Part shown: piece after piece, positions 1 through 11,478 of the stretch
How positions within the stretch are numbered: the stretch's first letter is position 1
Layout of the letters: every line of letters begins with the position of its first letter
Position numbers and translations under genes: made by a program
Assembly (NCBI GenBank): GCA_029339505.1
Contig: JAQISU010000155.1
Coordinates: 21,439,501 to 21,503,500 of the forward strand
Reading direction: 5' to 3'
From: Unio delphinus
Taxonomy: Eukaryota; Mollusca; Bivalvia; Unionida; Unionidae
DNA: 64,000 nucleotides
Notes under the pieces: generated by a model
Told to the model about the DNA's origin: nothing
Databases searched by the model: none
What the model saw: the letters and a program-made list of their open reading frames with translations, nothing else

Positions 1-2804
1 AAATTTGAAAGACCTTTATGCCAGGATTCAAATTTGTTCTAATTCTGCTGAACAGTCTTTTAGAAAAAGTTGTTTATAAGATTTTTCTATTTTTTAGTAA
101 TGGTGGCCATCTTGGATATAAGATTAGGATCCTATGAACAAAATCTGACTGGTCTTGATGCCAGAATATCTTTAAACTCGCGAGCAAATTTGGACAATTA
201 GATTTTGTGAAAAGTTGTAAACAACAATCGTGAATGGATGATGGATGATACATAACAGATGAAGGGCCATACCATCAGCTTACATAAGCTATTAAAATAG
301 ATTACTCACAATTAACCTCTAAACTGAGATACAACTAAAACTTGAATAAAAAGGTGATATAAAACTACTTGAACATAGCCATTTCACCAAAGGAAATTGA
401 AGACTACTAATTTCATTGTTGTTTGCATTGCTTTAATATACTTTAGAAAAGCTTTCAAGACCAAATTTAATCATCATAACTTAAGTCTGGACTCAGTCTT
501 TAGTACCAACTCCAGCAATCTGACTGCTGAAATTTAGACATAAAACTGGCTATAAAGCGTTGATACTACATGTATATGAAGAATTGTTTCGGTGGAATTG
601 GGACCAGAACTATATTTACTGATGATCAAAACACAATTTCCTCACATCATTCTATTTTTGCATATCATGTCTTTAAAATTCTTAATGGTTATAATTCTTT
701 TCAAGTTTCTGACAGTCTGAGCACTGGCACCTGTGCAAAGAATAGTCTCAGTAAAGATTGCCCTAGATAACCTCCCTTGCCAATCAAAATTACATAAACT
801 CATTCATGTAAACTGTGTAGTGTATTTAGGCAAGGCCACCTTATCTAACAGGCATAACAGGCATTATGCCTAGGGCCTATTAAACCTAGGTTATACAAAC
901 AACATGTAACAAAAAATTTAATTTACCTGTGTGCCTAGGGCCTACACAGACCTTAATCTGACCCTACATTTCATATAATGATTATATTCATGGTGTACTG
1001 AATGTTGTATATGTATTCTTACAGAACACATACACAAAAATAGCAAACATCCATGCCATTCTGAGCTTAAGGAAAAAAACACATGAGCTTTAGATTTCAA
1101 AGTCTATTATTACTGCTAGAGCATATGTTTGCATATAGACCAAATAAATAATCACAAAAAAACCCCCAAAAAATTCAAACATGCATAAAAACTTGTACTC
1201 AAGTATGAGATCAAGTTATGATGTTTTAGTTCAGCTAATGTCACCTCTCAGAACTGCCCCAATCATGTAAGAATGTTGGAGATGGCAGATAACCTCACTT
1301 TAAACATCCAGCCATGACTTAAAGCATGTAACTAAATAAAACCTGTGATGAAGCCACTAAGTCAATAAAATCATAATAAAAGAAAGGTAAAATACCTTAG
1401 CTTGTACATTTATGTCCCAATTTCCATCATAATATGTTGAAGAATACCATGCTAAGATTGAGCTCAATAAGATAAGTTCCCATACAAAAAGGTCCAAAAT
1501 CAAGTCACAAGGCAAATATCATTGTCAAGAACCGAAATGATGAGATATAACCTCTATAGGACAAATTATCATCTGGTGACAAATTGAAGTTACAAGTAAC
1601 TTTCAAAGGAAAAGATATAAAAATCACTAACAAGGCCCAGAACTTTTTCAAAAATGAAAATGGCACATCTAAGTCAAAGACTGTTCATAATGAATTAGGC
1701 ACATCTACAGCTATTAGTCTATGTTAAAAATGAATTAGGCACATCTATGAGTGTTAGTCTGTATTCATAATTAATTAGATTGGAACATACTAAATAGTTC
1801 CTAAGCTTTGCTGGTAACAAGTAGCTTTAAAATGAAGATATGACATTGAAAAGACAAAGCCAATAATTATATTAAAAATGAAGTAAAATAGGCAAAGCTC
1901 TAAAAGGTAAATCTTGGTCCGCAACACAGTATTCACACAAAACTGCACACAGATATGCCGAATGGTTCACGAGCTATGCTAGTTATAAGAAAGTGTTAAT
2001 AAATAATCATTAACATCTCAAACTGATAAAAACAAGAGCTATAACTGTCAAAATGGAGCTGCAGAGATAAATCTTTCAAAATGCAAAAGTTCATATAAAT
2101 AAGGAAATTCAATCTCCAAATGGAATCTGAATTATGTCTAACAGTTCCAAAACTACAATGGTTAAAAGAAGTGCACTGAATGGAGACATGGACAGAGGGC
2201 AAAGGTGATTAACCCACATCTCTATGTATAGATCATGACAATACTGCTGACACAAGAGTTATCTAATATTTTATTTCTGCCAACATTTTTTAAAACAGTC
2301 AATTTATTTTTGTGTTGTTATATGGGATTGGGTGGGGTGGGGTGCGTTCCATTTCCAAAAGCAATATTTCCGTTGGTATATAGCAATGTTATTAGGTGGT
2401 GAAAGAGAAACAAAGATATAAATAAGCAGTAAAAATCGACTGATACCTCTCTTTGCTGAAGACAAGAAGATGTAAACAAAGTCAGTATACATAATACTTA
2501 CAAATTATTCATTTTATCGTAAGAGTATTGCATTCTGTCCTACTCTCATTGAAGTGATTATTTATCACTAAATTTCTAAATTATGGAGCTAATATTATGC
2601 TATGTTAATTATTTCAACAACAAATATCCTACCTATTTTTAATGTTAGAAATGCTCCACAAGATTTTTAAAGCACATTTTTCATAAAATCTTACAGCAAC
2701 AATTATTAAGATCTGTGTACTAAATTATTTTCTCAGCTACTCCAGACAATCATCTTCCTCTATTTTTACAATTCAAAATATTAAAAAATGAAACATTCTA
2801 CATA

Positions 2805-3030
2805 TAACCAAGCCACTGATATACTGTACATACTGGCAAGCTTGTTGCATCCAACTGCACACTGCATAGACACAGATCTGCAGTTGCATAATATGATAAT
2901 GAATCTCTCGGACTATGCAGTTTGTTATGACTCATCAGTAGAACAATGACCTGCTGGCACATTATGTGATGGCAGATGAGGGTTTATATTGCTTTGAGTT
3001 GGTGCTAACTAGTATGCAAGTATATGTAAC
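2805..3030 (+). repeat. Dispersed repeat, copy 1
   Basis: Shares a core (CACATTATGTGATGGCAGAT then ...GGGTTTATATTG and a TATGCAAGTATATGTA-like end) with the copies at 3710-3955 and 23770-23965. Divergence is high and no protein is encoded. Ends were not resolved. Confidence 0.45.
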
Positions 3031-3709
3031 TGTTTAAAATGGCAGGTTAGTTTTATTCCACACAATCCTTGCAGATCGTTTACATCTCCAGTGCTTGAAA
3101 TTTTTACATGAACCTGCATGCATAATTTTCAACATGCAATTCTGTACTCATAAAATAACCATTTAATGAAAACTTGGATTCAGTGTTCTCTCTAGAGAGG
3201 AAGGAAAATGGTGAATAATAACCACATATATTGGCATAGTGCAAGAAAGTGGATGTGAAATGGTAGAAAGCTTTCATTAAAAAAGCTGTTGGTCACAATA
3301 CAGTCTATTCATGTGAAAATGAGACATAACACATCTGAATAAAAATCTGGTTAAACCCAATTGTCACATCACTACACAACTAAGATTCATTAATTTGATC
3401 TCCACATATTACAATGTCATACTTAAATAATAATTTTTGAAAATAGATTTTCTTTAAAAAATTCTTCAAGTTATCAGGTAAATTGGATTGCTTGTTAATC
3501 TGCATGAAAAGGAATGGAACAAATATAGTTTTAGTATGCAATCTGAAATGACTACTAATCATGCATACTTGCTTTGCTTTGAAAAGCAACAGATTATCCA
3601 GATTAGACTGTACTGGATGATTGACATGGTATGCAGCACTAAAAACTGAATATAACTGAAATATCATAAAGTGCAGCACTGAAAATGCGGTAATATAAAA
3701 TCACTGCAT

Positions 3710-3955
3710 ACCACATATACTCGCTTATAAATCAAATCCAACTGAAAATTGTACATACCCATATATGCTTTTATATAAAGCATTGGCAGACCTGGATCTA
3801 TGTTGCTTGTTAGGAGTAATCAGAAGAACCAAAAAACACAAAACCTGATCTGCAGCACATTATACAATGGCAGATCAAGGTCTATGTTGTCTGCAGTTGG
3901 ACTCAACTTGAAAGCATGTATATATAGTAAGCATATACTGCAGTATTAGGCAATA
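3710..3955 (+). repeat. Dispersed repeat, copy 2
   Basis: Starts with CATATACTCGCTTATAAATC and ends near AAGCATGTATATATAGTA. The middle has ACATTATACAATGGCAGATC then AAGGTCTATGTTG. The copy at 23770 has the same opening (ATATACTTGCTTATAAGTC) and the same ACAAGCATGTACATATGGTA ending. This looks like a short non-autonomous element. Confidence 0.5.
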
Positions 3956-4489
3956 CAAAAATACAAGAACATGCACAAGAGAAAACACTGAAACGATTTT
4001 AAAGCTGATCTGGATTTAGAATGGTTTCAAAATTGAAAGGTAATTCTTCTTATTTACAGATGTTTCAAACAATTAAAATTCATTTTGCTTTCTCATCACA
4101 CTTTTAAGCAAGAAAAGAAAGGTATTTTCAAGTGCTGATATTAAGTCTTATAGATTACTGTGATATGCATCAAACCATAAATATTCATTTAACAACCATA
4201 ATTTGCCAGATGATAGTATTTAAAATCACTGACTTTGTTTACCCCCCCCCCCAATTGACCAGTACATCTGCTATGGTTTGCAATTAAATAATTCCATGCT
4301 ATTTTTAATATTCTCACTCCACCCCCACCCTCTGCAATCACACACACTGTCAGTGTTATTCAAAGGTTAATGGAAAATCTGTCACATACAGGAGATATTT
4401 TTCTGCAATAGATGTATATATAAAATTGGGTCAAACATATTTGAAAATGTAATTATAATTTAATATTTTTATACCGGATTCCTGATTGC

Positions 4490-4741
4490 CTCCCATGGAC
4501 CATATGGCTAGGAGCTGATCACTTTCCATGGACCACAGTTGTGGGTTATGATTGTCTCCCATTAACCACAATCAGGGGAGCTGATTGCCTCCCATGGATC
4601 ACAGTGGCAGGAGTTGATTATCTCCCATGAACATCAGGTGGGAGCTGATCACCTCCCTGGACCACAGTGGTGGGAGCTGATTGCCTCCCACAGACCATAA
4701 TGATGGGAGCTGATCGTCTCCCATGAACTACAGATGGAACC
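4490..4741 (+). repeat. Minisatellite, about 43-bp unit (left part)
   Basis: About six diverged units, each with GGGAGCTGAT, TGCCTCCCATGGACCA and a CAGTGGT-like spacer. The array resumes at 5582 after an inserted solo LTR. Confidence 0.85.
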
Positions 4742-5581
4742 TGTTACGGCTATTGGATTTAATTTATTTATTTTTTTTGTTAAATCCAAATTTGTTATTT
4801 TGCCTTTAAAATGTATTGATTGGGAGATTTTTTCTAGAATGTTCAGGCTGACTTAGATTCTCTAATTGTAAACAAGTTTTGACCTTGGCTTGTTTGACCT
4901 AAATCCTGACCTTGCTTTAGACATTGTCAACAAGCCTCTAAATCTATTGGTCAATTTCAAGGACAACATTTTTATTTTTAGTTCTTAGTGGTAGGAAAAA
5001 TCTAGAGTATGTTATTTTTAGTAAAGGTAGTCTCTTTCTGTGACCTTCCATGAACTTCTATCAATTTCTAGAAAATCACATGATTCCTCTTGTTTACTTC
5101 AGAAAAACAATATATATAGCTGTATTTTAGAAGCTGACAGTAGTAGAATCTTTGGGCTGTAAGTTATTGGTTGTGTAATTCATGTTTGAGTTATAATTTT
5201 TATTATTCTTGTTTTGGACTTTGTGTCAATACATTGAAGAAAGAGGATTTATTATCTATTTGGAGGAGAAAACATGTGCTCATAATTCATGTGGATGATA
5301 AATTAAACAAGAACTGCATCACGTGACACTGTCAGCCATTTTGGATTACATCGTCAAGATTCGAACCTGGAACTATTAGAACATTTATTTATCAGGACTT
5401 GAAATTCCATTAGTGGATTATTTTGTGAATTCTATATTTGTTGGATTTGATTCTCTAAAACCGTAAGTTTATTTATTTTATGAAAATAATTGTACTTAAT
5501 AAATTCATTGTTAAAGTTTTACAAGCTTGTTAGTTTTCACTCTTTCTGTGTTGCTGCTTATTCGAGCCTAAGCACGTAACA
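4742..5581 (+). mobile_element. Solo LTR of an LTR retrotransposon (840 bp)
   Basis: Begins TGTTACG and ends CGTAACA, a 7-bp terminal inverted repeat with the TG...CA ends of LTRs. It is flanked by the 4-bp direct repeat AACC (4738-4741 and 5582-5585). The surrounding minisatellite continues on both sides, which fixes the insertion borders independently. It contains a TATATATAG box near 5111 and an AATAAA at 5498, in the right order for LTR promoter and polyadenylation. No internal gag-pol region is present, so recombination between two LTRs has probably removed it. Superfamily is not determined; Ty3/Gypsy-like would be the first guess. Confidence 0.75.
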
Positions 5582-5705
5582 AACCTCAGTGGTGGGAGTT
5601 GATTGTCTCCCATGGGCCACTGAGGTGGAGCTGATTACTTCCCATGGACCATTGGGGTGGGAGCTGATTGTTTCCCATTGACCCAAAGGGTGGGAGCCAA
5701 AGATG
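5582..5705 (+). repeat. Minisatellite, about 43-bp unit (right part)
   Basis: Continuation of the array at 4490-4741, with GGTGGGAGTTGAT then TGTCTCCCATGGGCCA and two or three further units, before the array decays near 5705. Confidence 0.85.
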
Positions 5706-6439
5706 ACTCCCCTTCTGCAAAGATTGGCTCAACAACAACACACCTAAAAATGTCTCCTGAATTTCCATGTAGATGTGTAGGAAATGAAATGGGCAAATGG
5801 ATGAATGAAATGATAGTCGGTGAAACAATATCTCTGGATAATCCATACAGTTAATAACAAGATACAAATGTAAAGACTGGACTAAATTATTCATATGCTT
5901 TCTATCTTTAATCTGTTTTAACCTGCAATAATTCCAGTTTTTATGAAAAAACTTTTTCTGCCATGTGATTGATTGAAAAAGGTTATGTGATAATGATTTG
6001 GAATGTTTTATACATTGGTAAATTATGGCATCTACTTTGGTTACCAATCTATGTCAGCTCCATACACCCTCCCTCCTTTGATGTGATTCGGTATAAGCAA
6101 GGTATCGTAAATCAACCAAGAGTCTTTGATCCACTTATCTTCAAATCAATAATGAAGGGGATCAATATCTCCTAGATAGTGAAGATGGGGTGAGATATTC
6201 AAGTGACATTTTATGCAAGTTATATTTAAAAAAACTGCATGCTACCTAAACTCAATTATTTTTTTGGCAGAATAGAATCAGCTGATATTTGATGAAACTG
6301 TTCTCACATACCTCCACAGCTCCTTAAAACTGATCATGTTTTAACTTTAAAAATCTAGCACTTCAATTCTGTGTTTATTTGGAAGGTTTTATCGTCCAAT
6401 AACTATTTGTTCTTTAAATTTAATTTGTTTGAATACTGT

Positions 6440-6530
6440 CATTTTATCAGCACCATATAACTAATGTTGTGCTGATGTGCCATTAAATACTACAACAACA
6501 ACTACTACTACTACCACTATTACTAAAAGG
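6440..6530 (+). mobile_element. SINE 3' tail fragment with (CAA/CTA)n
   Basis: TTGTGCTGATGTGCCATTAAA then TACTACAACAACAACTAC resembles the 3' end of the SINEs listed below (TGTGCTGAAAAATGGCGTTAAA then CCCTACAACAACAAC). The tRNA-like head is absent, and the trinucleotide tail has expanded. Confidence 0.4.
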
Positions 6531-7229
6531 GACAATGCCTCTCCCCAGTGTGACAATATTGGAGAAATCACTGTCACTTTGATAACTGTTCCTTATAAAT
6601 TAAAAACTTAAATAGAGTATTCTTGACAGCAATATTGATTGCAAAATACTTTTTAAAAACAGGTTAATTCCAAACGCAGAGGTGTAAGATAAAATTCTTT
6701 AAAATATCGTTTCCACTTAATTGTTAATACAGATGGTGTGAATCCCATTAATTGGTGGATTTATTATTTCACATAGTTTTTGGGTGTCTTTATTCTCGGG
6801 AAAGTGAAATATACAAGCTAAAGTATTGTAAAGACATGATCAGTCAACACCAGAGGAGTGGATACCCTTCAAAATAAGACTAGTTTCAGTGTCAATAGAG
6901 GTTGCTAAAACAAATCAAGATTAGTTTGTTTTTAGTGTCTTGCTTGCTTTGAATCTAAAAGGGTTTAAAAATGTTAAGCTGAGGGTAAAGCTAGTAGTAT
7001 GAAATTAAGAGCGTCCCTCAGTGGGACTAACACTCCATGGCTGAAAAGAATTTCCAAAAGTCCAAAAACAAGCTCTTTTTGTTTTTTTTAGCTGTTAGTA
7101 CTGAAACCATCTCTGATATTATTAAAAATCTCAAATATACACATTTGGCAAAAAGGCCCTACTTTCTTATGTTCGAGTTAACAAGATACCAGTCTAATTG
7201 GCACCAGTAATAAGAAGTCTTTAATTTAA

Positions 7230-7870
7230 AACCCAATGTCACTACAGTTATCCATTCAGAAGAAGTAGCCACAACAAGATCAGCACCTTTTTATTTAGAT
7301 TCATCTAGACATCATAAAAAGTCTTTTATTGAAAACCCCATGTCAATATGAACATACATTCAGAAATAGTGATAATAAGATTTTCATGATGGTTTCCATG
7401 GAGACCATAATGAATGCCTGAAAGGCACCATTTTCATTTAGGACCAACTAGAGATCATAAGAAGTCTTTTAGTAAAAAACCCATGCTTAATTTAGTAGCA
7501 ATAACAAGATTTTCAAGATGGCCATTAGGGCCAACTAGACATCATAAGCAATGAATCAATCAAAACCAAATGTTGATATGACCATCCATTCAAAAGAAAA
7601 TTGAAAAAAAATATTTCCAGCTTGGCCACATCAACAGCCATTTTGGATGTCAGATCAGCACCATTTTCATTTCTGACCAAAACAAAACACAATAAATCTT
7701 TCAGTAAAAACCTCATACAACCATCCATTCAGAAGGAACAGCAAAAACTAGATTTTCAAGATGGATGGCAGCCATAATGGATGTCCAAGGATCACCATTT
7801 TCATTTAAACCAATGAGATCTTGGGATATACGTGTTGGAAAGTTTGGTGGCAATCCTCCATGTACTTTTG
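7230..7870. repeat. Old degenerate tandem-like repeat
   Basis: Four or five units of about 120-190 bp share phrases such as AGACATCATAA...AGTCTTTTA, AAAACC(C)CATG, CATCCATTCAGAA, AACAAGATTTTCAAGATGG and CACCATTTTCATTTA. They carry no continuous frame. The unit boundaries are my estimate. Confidence 0.6.
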
Positions 7871-8116
7871 GAATTATAGTGATAACATAGGTGCTAATAA
7901 CATCAGACATGCCAGACAAAATTTCATCAGATAAGTTTGTTAATCTATGACCTGTAAAGTTAACAATGGTGCAGAAGACTTACATTACACCTGTTCTTCA
8001 AGGTGCAAATAAATTCATATTTGAGGCATTAAGATCATCATTATAAACATTTCATAGCATCGACTTCAATTCATTGTAAAGACATTGAGGGGATATTTAA
8101 AGCCTCATTTACTTAC

Positions 8117-8203
8117 TAAGAAGTATAGGAAAGACAAATTGGTTGCTGCAGTACATGCAACTTTGGACTCTTTCTTCTCAAAGGATTTCAATGTCTCAAT
8201 GGC
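8117..8203 (-). CDS. IFT88: IFT88 coding exon 13 (residues 448-476), last exon in window
   Basis: An 87-bp exon, phase 0 on both sides, with acceptor attttcag and donor GTAAGT. It encodes [20 protein letters not shown] then TNLSFLYFL, matching the A-V-E-x-L-K-x-F-E-K-K segment with its following AAATNLS. I found no further IFT88 exon between here and position 1. Confidence 0.93.
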
Positions 8204-11200
8204 CTGAAAATTAAAACAAAGATTATGAATATTGAGTTATGTATGAACCATGTGACCATTGGGCAGGTACTTTACTCTAATGTTTTACCTACTTGCAGTG
8301 ATGCTCTCAAGAATGCCAAAAAGTGGAGTCCTTTTGAAAAAATGGGTTGCAAATATCTTTACTTATTTGTTTTGTCATGGTTGCATGCAACAAAATACTC
8401 TTATAACATGGTGTGCACAGGTACTTTACCCATGGTCGTGTGCATTTTTTTTCCTCCTGTTTTACAGGAAGCTTGTCATTCTATGCAACACAGTGCTCGA
8501 TTGGATCTGGTCAGGGAGTATCAACACTCTACTTCAAACTACTCATCAAGGGCTACCACCCCTCTAAACAATAGGGGTAAGTGTTAAATTGTATACAAAT
8601 CCCATTCTGCAAGCATATTTTCATAGTTCAAATGCCTTTCTTCAATTTGCTGCCTTTATTTTTCATTCTGTGGGGTTTAATACACAAGAAAAACAGTCGG
8701 TATGTTACAATTTATTGCTAAGGGCTTTATGTGACATAAAAGAATTTAGTAACATATATTTATGGATTTCTCCTCAGTATTTTGTTTATTCCTTGTTATG
8801 ACCAGCTTGATTTATTTATTGCTGCATGTATGTATGGATGGATAGACGGATAGATCAGAAGAATCAGGATGTTGAGACTTAACTGTAGTGTGGTTGTGAA
8901 GCCATTTCAGCTGACAGTGTATCTGTTTCCTGATGGGAACTCTTGAATATGGACGTATAATTCTGGAGAAGGATGAGGAATTATGATGTAAATTCTCAAC
9001 TCCTGGATAATGACCATTACGTTGTGTAATGTATACAAGGACACATGGTTGTGAACAATATTTAATTTTCTTTGCAACATGTGGTCATTTGAACCATACT
9101 GAATTTACTTTGTGGCAATTGGTTCTGAGAACCATACATATTTTCTATTGTAATCATATGGTTGTGTGAACCATACTTATTTTTCATTGGTATTATGTGG
9201 TTGTGTGAACCACTTATTTTTCATTGGTATTATGTGGTTGTGTGAACCACTTATTTTTCACTGGTATTATGTGGTTGTGTGAACCACTTTTTTAAACTGG
9301 TATTATGTGGTTGTGAACCACTTATTTTTCACTGGTATTATGTGTTTGTGTGAACCACTTATTTTTCATTGGTATTATGTGGTTGTGTGAACCACTTATT
9401 TTTCATTCTAACTATGTGGTTGTGTAAACCACTTATTTTTCATTGGTATTATATGGTTGTGTGAACCACTTATTTTTCATTGGTATTATATGGTTGTGTG
9501 AATCATACTTATTTTATTTTGCATCACTTGATTCTGTGAATCATACTGGTGCCTGTTCATTTGTATCTTCTGATCCCATAAATCATTTTCTTTTTATTGT
9601 GTCTTACTCTGTAAATTATATTCTTTTCATTGAGTATATTGTGTGAGAAACATATTCATTTTATTTTGCATCATATGATTCTGTGAATCGTTCTTGTGCC
9701 TGTTCATTTGTATCTTCTGATTCCGTAAATCATTTTCTTTTCATTGTGCATATTGTGAATGTGAGAACCATACTCATGCTCTTGCTATACATATGTGTAT
9801 CTGTAACATTTTCAGTATAGTAGTAGTAGTGTATTATATGAAGTGGGTGGGTGTGCAAGTCAGTTTGTGTATGTGTTGTAGTGAACATTTTGTTGTTGTT
9901 GTTTCTTGCATAAACTTTCATACCCTCACACTGTGTTGTTATTATTCAATTCAAGCATCTGTTCAGTTTCAATCCTGTTATATGTTTATTCCAGAAAATT
10001 TGAATACATATTATTATTAACATTCCCTGTTGAAAGTCTTCAGTACCAGGATTTGAATTCTTCATGCTTAAGTAATGAATCCTCGTTAGGATTTATTTGG
10101 GACATTTGGGTCCACATTTGTTTTATGTGTATGCTACTTTGAAAATAACACAGCAGTGTATTGCTGAAGAGTTCATCTTCTCTTCTTTGAATTTACCATG
10201 ATCATCAACCTTATGGTTTTAAATGGTGACCAGCTAATCAAGATCAACAAGATATTTTCTGCAATGAGTACACTCTATTCAGTAAGATAGCTTGGGGTGT
10301 GCTGAATTCAGACAGTCTGAAAAAAGCTGTAATGATCTGTAGTAATGTTTGTTATCTGGTGTTTTTTAATGTGCCATAAGGATGTCTTAGACACAATTTT
10401 TGAGCACAAAAGATTAAAATGAAGGGTTGGTGACACTGCCTAAAATAAATTTTATACTTGTGGTGGCAAGTCATAAAACACCAATGCAAACCAGTCTACT
10501 AGTCCAATTCTAACACTAAAAGTAGTATGAGCTAAAATATCATGCATAAATCATTGAAAAAAACGTTGCATGTAATTCACAGAAAGGTTATAAATAAGTT
10601 CTCAATACCAGTCTTAAATTTTTTATTAATGTCATTAACTGTAAATCTGGTTATTCACATGGTAAATGTACAATTCTTTTAATTTGGCTTTTGTTTAATA
10701 ACTTATCAAATGACTGAATGACAACATGAGTGGAAAAAATTCTATAAATGTGATTAAATTTGTACAGCAAAATATCAATTATTAAGGTAGATAAGAAGAC
10801 CTGAAACTTTTTGAAGAACTGGTTGTACATACAACTGATAATATGATATACAATGAGGAGACACAATCAGAAAAATCTTTACTGATGAAAATATTCTTTT
10901 AAATTTTCTGATTATTATAAAATACCATACAGAGGATTTGCTTTCATTATAAATTTTAAAGAAGTTTTCTTAAATATATTCTTTATTTTTGTTATTTTTC
11001 AGTTATCAAAAGCATTTTGAAAATAAAATTATGACATACTATTTGTGTCATCATCCAGTCTGATGAAACCTTTATATTTAGGATGGCTGGATGGTTGATT
11101 TTTACTGTCCATTTCAACATTTTATTTGGTTATAAAATGTCAAGGAAATGGAAGCAAAGTATTTTTCCCAGGGTGGGGTGGGGGGGGGGCCCAGAGTGGT

Positions 11201-11384
11201 CTAAAGTGCTCACCGTGATGGATTACTACCATCTCACCTGTCTGTGTGTGTTCAAGTCTCATGCTCAGCCATTGTAGGTATGTGAGAAAGCTTGCCAGTA
11301 GCTTCTTGTTGGTCGGTGGTTCTTTCCAGGGTTTATCTGGGATCTTCCTCCACCATTAATACTGGCTGCCATGTTCAGCCTATC

Positions 11385-11478
<94 letters not shown>

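Larger units (their letters stand above)
1..8116. other. IFT88 intron 13 (partial), repeat-rich, no further exon seen
   Basis: No IFT88 exon or other gene was recognised. Contents that can be named are a dispersed repeat (2805-3030, 3710-3955), a minisatellite (4490-4741 and 5582-5705) split by a solo LTR, a SINE 3' tail near 6440, and old repeat units at 7230-7870 that recur on a motif like AGTCTTTTA...AAAACCC. A similar unit may form the first 230 bases. The remainder is AT-rich and featureless to the eye. Confidence 0.6.

Noticed and set aside
5586..6047. 153-codon minus-strand frame
   Set aside because: Its C-terminal half is the 43-bp minisatellite read in frame, and the rest has no recognisable domain.
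1..8116. Search for further IFT88 exons (C-terminal TPRs and tail)
   Set aside because: No minus-strand segment gave the next expected blocks (such as D-R-Y-N-P-A-A-L) with splice sites; they probably lie beyond the left edge.
9080..9520. CRISPR-like array of palindromic repeats
   Set aside because: Repeats are directly tandem without unique spacers, in an animal genome; it is a minisatellite.
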